A stretch of DNA of 64,000 bases from NCBI GenBank assembly GCA_900618425.1, contig UZAN01039646.1, forward strand, positions 20,858 through 84,857, written 5' to 3'. Each line of letters opens with the position of its first letter. Positions within the stretch are counted from its first letter, which is position 1. Below, piece after piece: positions 59,266-64,000 of the stretch. The position numbers and the translations under genes were made by a program. The notes under the pieces were generated by a model, which saw only the letters and a list, made by a program, of their open reading frames with translations, did no database searches and was not told where the DNA came from. This stretch comes from Echinostoma caproni (taxonomy: Eukaryota > Platyhelminthes > Trematoda > Plagiorchiida > Echinostomatidae).

Positions 59266-61802
59266 TTCAGACAGGGTGAAGGCTTTTGGCGGTGATGGTG
59301 GATAAAAATAGTCACATCCCTTGATACAGTGCTATGGACGGAAGTAGTCGACACTTCATACTTGTGTGTGGCAATAGTTCAAGCGCTGGTCGCATGAACA
59401 ACGGTAGCCTGAAAGTGAAAAACATCAGGCACTGTGATTGCTCGACGATCAGGTTTGGACACATTCCTGTGGCAGAGATGGCGGTGATCGTGGTCACGCT
59501 GATTTGGCAGTTTGAGTATTCTAGGTCCTAATCTCAGGAAGCTCGAACCCCGCGACGCCCTTCAAATTCGGTGGTAGGTTGAATGACTGTCACTGGGCTC
59601 AATATTAAGACTATTCTCTTGGGACCTTTACGCAGTTTGCCACTCTGAGTTCTATAGTTTTGGTAATTAGTTTGCCCGAGTGAACGATAAATTCTATCAT
59701 ACTGTGTGGGATGCTAAAATTCTCTGTATAAGTACGTTATTTTGAAGGTAAACAAAAAAAGCTGATAAAGTCGAACCTTCAAAGATGTTTATCTCTTTTT
59801 ACTATGATGTAATTTGTCACAGATCCTATGAAGCAGTGTTTTGCACTCATATCTACAACCAGTGATTGTACACTTGTTTCTCCTCAAAATTGCCATTTTC
59901 ATTCGATAGCCCAAAACGACATAAAAATAACCTGCATTGTGTCCTACTATCCGGTGGAAGCGCTGAACTGAATCCATGTTTTTTCTGTACAATCCCACTT
60001 CCATTTCTGTTGTCTCAATTCCATCATAGTTCCATCACATAGACAACTTTTAAATGTCAAAAAAAACCTTGACGAAAGCCTTATGAGGTTGCATGCTTAT
60101 GCATACTGACGTCATCGTAACTGCGACTAACCCTGACCTCAGGTTGGCATAGTTGTGAAAAATGCAAGCGCTTGAAGAAGACGAACCTTCGTGTCTCCTC
60201 TGATTACCTCTCAATAAAATCTCTTACCAGCACTTACGAGCTAATCACAGTCTCACTGCCTCCTCGGACACGGTATTACAAAACCATCTTCATCTGGGTC
60301 GTGTTGCATTGTGTGGCTCTAATTAAATTGCTGCAGGCCACAGTTCTGAAATGCCTCTCCTAACGAGTGCGTAAGTGTTCGTATGGATTAAGAATTGGTG
60401 AACTATTCACTATTATCCTGAAAACGTATACATGAAAAATGTAACCAATAGAGTTTTCGGGTCAAAACATTCCATGCTTTACTGGAACGACGGTCCGGCT
60501 TCGCTGAAACCAATACTGTTTTTCAGGGTAACATTCAAAAATGAGAAACTATCTAGGTCACTCAAGGTCGCAGGATTGCCCTAAGTAGAAAGTTTAACTT
60601 GGATTCGTGAATTGCACGGATAAAGCGATTTTTGCTTGTTAGTAGCCTTTGTTTTGTGAGACCGTAGTAGTGATTAATCGATATATAAATAAATGCGATA
60701 TGAAATCAATAGCCAATTCAAAATAACGCGTTCACTGACTGAGACAGCTAATTCAATCTGGTGGTCAATATCGTTCCGTTGTTGCAGAAACAGAGAAAGC
60801 GAAAGAAATAGATGGGTTGTTTTTCTGTAATCCAAATTTTGTATGGCTTACAGTGCGATGGGGTTGTAGTAGAATCGAGGGCATCGCCAAACATATCAGT
60901 GGCACAAAGAGCATCAATAAGACAAAAGGAGTAACGGTCTGAAAATTTGTAAGAGATACAGATGTATCCAGTAGTTCAAAATCACCATACAGATCGTCGG
61001 TTGTAAAATTCGGGGTAGTAGATTGACTAAATCACTTTATCTATACATTTTCGCACCATATGCTGTTGCAAAGTTGGATCACATTGATTTAGCAATCACC
61101 CATTTGTATCCAGTTCAAGATTGCATGTATTCATTGCTTACAATTGAGTTTCATATCAGGGAAGTTGAAGGTATTTTGCTGCACCATTACACACGCAAAC
61201 CGAACAACTTGCATTTCATTTTTAGCAGAGGACTTCACACACGAACCATCCATTATATCTGATACAAAACGCGAAGAAAAAAAGAACCAATGTGTTACAA
61301 CTATCCCAGGAATTACAACTTTATGACGAGGTTAACGTTAAAGTTTAACAAAAAATGCGGGATTGATGATTTCTAAGTACGTTTAAGCATGCTGGAGTTC
61401 TGAGTGTTTGGATGGATTGGGAAAATATCATATCAATGCCGAATGAACAGAAGCTCTCTGTAGAGAATCCTTTCGATCAGGAAGTTGTACTGGTAAATCG
61501 TAAACAGATATTGAGTTAAAGTGATAGAAAACAGCCAGAATGTGGCACAAGGAAGACGTTGTATTAGGCGAAACTAGAAGTAACTACTTGCGCAGAGGGA
61601 AGTTACTGAAACGCTTGTGAATGCTAGTTGACTAACACAAGTCGTTGTCTATAGTGAATCCAAAGTATTGGACAGAGTTCGCTCTAGATAAATAATTATC
61701 ACTCATGAAAGTAGGGCCGGTGTGTTACGGCGAACCCGAAAAAGCTACATATATGTATATATGTTACATGAGGAGGATTTGATTCGATTTCAGAGAGGGA
61801 AT
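59266..61802. other. Unannotated stretch
   Basis: No gene, RNA or named repeat recognised; short open frames only. Confidence 0.4.
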
Positions 61803-61975
61803 TCGTCGTGTATAGAGCAAATTAAGCGTGAACTGCAAAGCTAGGAAGAACCGTAAAGCTGTTTTGACCTGATTGGGTCTTATCAGCAGTGCGACTCTAT
61901 CGACTCAACTGGGGATCGAACCCGGGAGCACATAAGCAAAACGCAAGTATGCTACATCCCCCCCTCTCCCCGCCG
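61803..61975 (-). repeat. tRNA-like SINE with hammerhead (family 1), Sm-alpha-like, copy 2
   Basis: Minus strand: GATGTAGCATACTTGCG contains TAGCATACTTG, a perfect fit to the pol III A-box pattern TRGYNNANNNG. CCCGGGTTCGATCCCC (61930-61915) is a perfect B box. The hammerhead H11 follows at once, then TTCCTAGCTTTGCAGTTCAC and a tail ending GTATACACGACGAAT-like. An inverted copy of the tail lies at 62082-62128. Confidence 0.75.
61849..61893 (-). ncRNA. Hammerhead motif H11, decayed
   Basis: CGCACTG helix I strand, CTGATAA core (G to A) and helix II GACC / GGTC with loop CAATCA are present (61893-61866). GAAA has become AAAA and the cleavage side is changed (TTAC in place of GTCC). Confidence 0.62.
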
Positions 61976-62081
61976 ACCACCGGCAGATAATCAGACCCAT
62001 TTTCATTTTTCATTTACACCATAAAGCATTACCCTTTGCGAGTTTACTGAGGGCATCAAAACTGTTGTCAAATGCTTCCTA

Positions 62082-62128
62082 GTGCTTCCTAGATTTTAAG
62101 TTCACACTTTATTTGCTCTTTACACGAC
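62082..62128 (+). repeat. Inverted tail arm of the 61.8-kb hammerhead SINE
   Basis: GTGCTTCCTAG, AAGTTCACACTTTATTTGCTC, TTTACACGAC is the tail of the family 1 SINE in plus orientation, about 190 bases to the right of the minus-strand unit. It makes the locus an inverted pair. Confidence 0.65.
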
Positions 62129-62734
62129 TAATTCCTACTTTGGAATATATCTATATTTAATTCACTTGATTGAATAAAATCAAAGCTGAATCTGCCAACA
62201 GATTGCAAAGGAAGAACTCAACGTACTTGTAAAATAGATCAGTTGTCACTGTGTAACAACATCAGTATTCGAGTGCACTTCCACTACTAATGCAAATTTT
62301 TGGATACTTTCTATACTATGACAACTTACGATTTTTAATAAGCTTAGAACCGAAAGAGGTCACCATGAGTCCCTACTTCCACATAGTTTTAGAAAGGTCT
62401 TCCACCCACTTGACTAACTTCCGTAATTGGACATTGCTGCATTCCCAGCACAAATTCCCAGCTAAATTCACTTCTCGCCCACCCCTCTTCTTACTCACCT
62501 TTGATTGATTTGATGCACCAAATGTGCTTACGCTACCCGGGTGAAGACTGTCTCCGTTTTCAAATCGGCCGCACCTGTCAAGTCACATGGGGGCTATGTA
62601 GCCATTGTCCCTGTCCAAGTTTCAATGCGTTTTCGCCTCTGTGTGTTTACACACGAATACGCCATTGTATATGAAAGGAGGCTGGGCAAATTAGAATGAT
62701 TAGGAACATGAACTTGCTTTTTCCAATAGTTTGG

Positions 62735-62810
62735 TCAATCCCATTGACTCATCCGCGGTTAAGAGCCACATGCTTCTGGTTCGACCCCACCTCCCATATC
62801 TTCTATTATC
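62735..62810 (+). mobile_element. Possible tRNA-like SINE head
   Basis: CCGCGGTTAAGAGCC followed by GGTTCGACCCC (62778-62788), which matches the pol III B box. The A-box is poor and no tail is seen. Confidence 0.35.
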
Positions 62811-63418
62811 AATACCGCTACCGGAGAGACCACGTCACCTGCCACCACAACAGGAGACTGAATGCCCTAAGGTTTAGATATGTGAAACAACGCACACATA
62901 CACACACATACGCAGACCTCCGAAATCAAACCAAGCCTTTTTGCAGAGACATATATGTTTCGTCCCAGCAGCAGTAATTAGTGTCCCCTGAGGTGTATTT
63001 GGCGTAAACCAGACGAGGAACCGGAAAATCATTGTTCCTTTTCTGTTTTTGATTCTAATCAAACACAAGAAAACGTTTAGAGATGAAGTTTGTGAAGGAC
63101 ACTCTCTCACTCAAGCTTGTATGTAGCCTTCTTCCGTCTAGTTCGTTAGTTCGCCTCGTTTCAATTTCCGAGTTTGATGCTGTTGGTGCCAGTGTCCTTG
63201 CTGTTCAATACTGTTGTTGCGGTTGCGGTTGCGCAGTTTGGTTGCTTAGCTGGTTGACCACTATCACATCGATGAGTATGTTATTCAGACCGAAGGTGGG
63301 TGGTATAGTACGACGAGACTGTGGGGACAGTAGTCACCAGTTTCGGTTGTTTGGGTTTATTCATGCTGGATAGGTCCAATGAAGTTTCGATGTCCCATTC
63401 GTGTCATTCATCACGTAG

Positions 63419-63445
63419 GTGTGTGTGTGTGTGTGTGTGTGTGTG
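63419..63445. repeat. (GT)n microsatellite
   Basis: About 13 GT units. Confidence 0.95.
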
Positions 63446-64000
63446 ACCAGACAAGTCAAGAAGTCAGTTAAGGCACGAGGACAAGGAGGTTTTGGTTGTG
63501 GGAGGTCATCCGAAAAACGTGTTTACCACGCCTGTTTGATGAAAACCACATATGTTTACAAGGGTTGACCACATGCTACGGAAAACTGTACAGCTAAATA
63601 GCCTCACGAACACCAGTGGAATTGTCTTTGCCAAGTTTCTCCCAATAGGCATTCCGATTGGAAACATCTGTCAAACAGTGGGAAAAATCAACTTCAACAC
63701 GTCACTCATTGCAGTACAGCATGATGCAGTTAGTGGTTTTGATTTAATGATATTTTTCACTAATTCCTCTTGCAAATGCAAACGGCCAGATTTAGAATCA
63801 ATATTTCAGTGACATTAGGATAGAAGACCATCCCAAGGGCCATTTTAACAGATTATCCATGAATTGTGCTTCTTTTGTACTTCGCATATCAGAATAAACC
63901 TAGACTCTCCCTGGAACACGAAGAACAATCATTTTTTCGTTTTATCCGGTGGTTCACTCCCGAGTTGAAATATCCACAAAACAGAACTGTAGATTACCAC

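Larger units (their letters stand above)
62129..64000. other. Unannotated stretch
   Basis: A tRNA-like box pair at 62.74-62.79 kb and a GT microsatellite at 63419-63445 are listed separately. No gene recognised. Confidence 0.35.

Noticed and set aside
1..64000. CRISPR arrays, prokaryotic operons, rRNA, intact tRNA genes, LTR retrotransposons
   Set aside because: I looked for regular spaced repeats, rRNA cores, full cloverleaf tRNAs and paired LTRs and found none; the tRNA-like boxes belong to SINE heads.

Overview
This window looks like non-coding, repeat-dense DNA from a metazoan, most probably a flatworm (digenean trematode). The inference rests on repeat content: decayed non-LTR retrotransposons of CR1/jockey and RTE type, Penelope-like elements with a GIY-YIG endonuclease, tRNA-derived SINEs, and many hammerhead-ribozyme motifs next to pol III-like promoters, an association known from schistosome Sm-alpha SINE-like repeats. 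No bacterial, viral or organellar gene organisation is present. I recognise no intact host gene. The long open frames are either mobile-element remnants or too short and unsupported to call confidently.

Layout. 0-7.7 kb: Penelope-like remnant A (minus, about 1.18-1.71 kb), a LINE 3' scrap (2.38-2.46 kb), a long decayed CR1/jockey-type LINE (plus, 3.15-5.60 kb) and Penelope-like remnant B with a readable YADD motif (minus, 6.49-7.67 kb). 7.9-19.1 kb: hammerhead motifs at 8.0 and 13.5 kb (the second just downstream of Penelope remnant C), mostly anonymous DNA, then a foldback element with inverted arms at 18.59-19.11 kb. 19.8-23 kb: a 603-base gap, a minus-strand LINE (20.44-22.51 kb) and a second foldback copy (22.52-22.97 kb). 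23-36 kb: largely unexplained DNA with two weak candidate terminal exons (27.4-27.7 and 28.5-29.2 kb) and one hammerhead SINE (30.7 kb). 36-41 kb: a ~660-bp interspersed repeat, nested palindromes with a hammerhead (37.4-37.65 kb) and an inverted hammerhead pair (40.6-40.9 kb). 43.8-51.3 kb: tRNA-SINEs, a Penelope GIY-YIG remnant on the plus strand (45.5 kb), two further LINE C-terminal remnants (46.4-46.9 and 47.9-48.7 kb), and a second copy of the ~660-bp repeat running into a 725-base gap. 56.6-59.3 kb: a nest of SINE and RTE 3' remnants. 61.8-62.1 kb: a last hammerhead SINE with an inverted arm.

The most interesting signal is the recurrent hammerhead motif: eleven sites in three sequence families, several with the short self-complementary helix III typical of Penelope-associated hammerheads. 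At least five loci are arranged as inverted, head-to-head pairs. Most copies are decayed. The best preserved are at 13.46-13.51 kb and 18.66-18.70 kb, both on the minus strand.

Limits: everything was read by eye. Element boundaries are approximate (tens of bases). Exon candidates are only open frames with plausible neighbouring signals.
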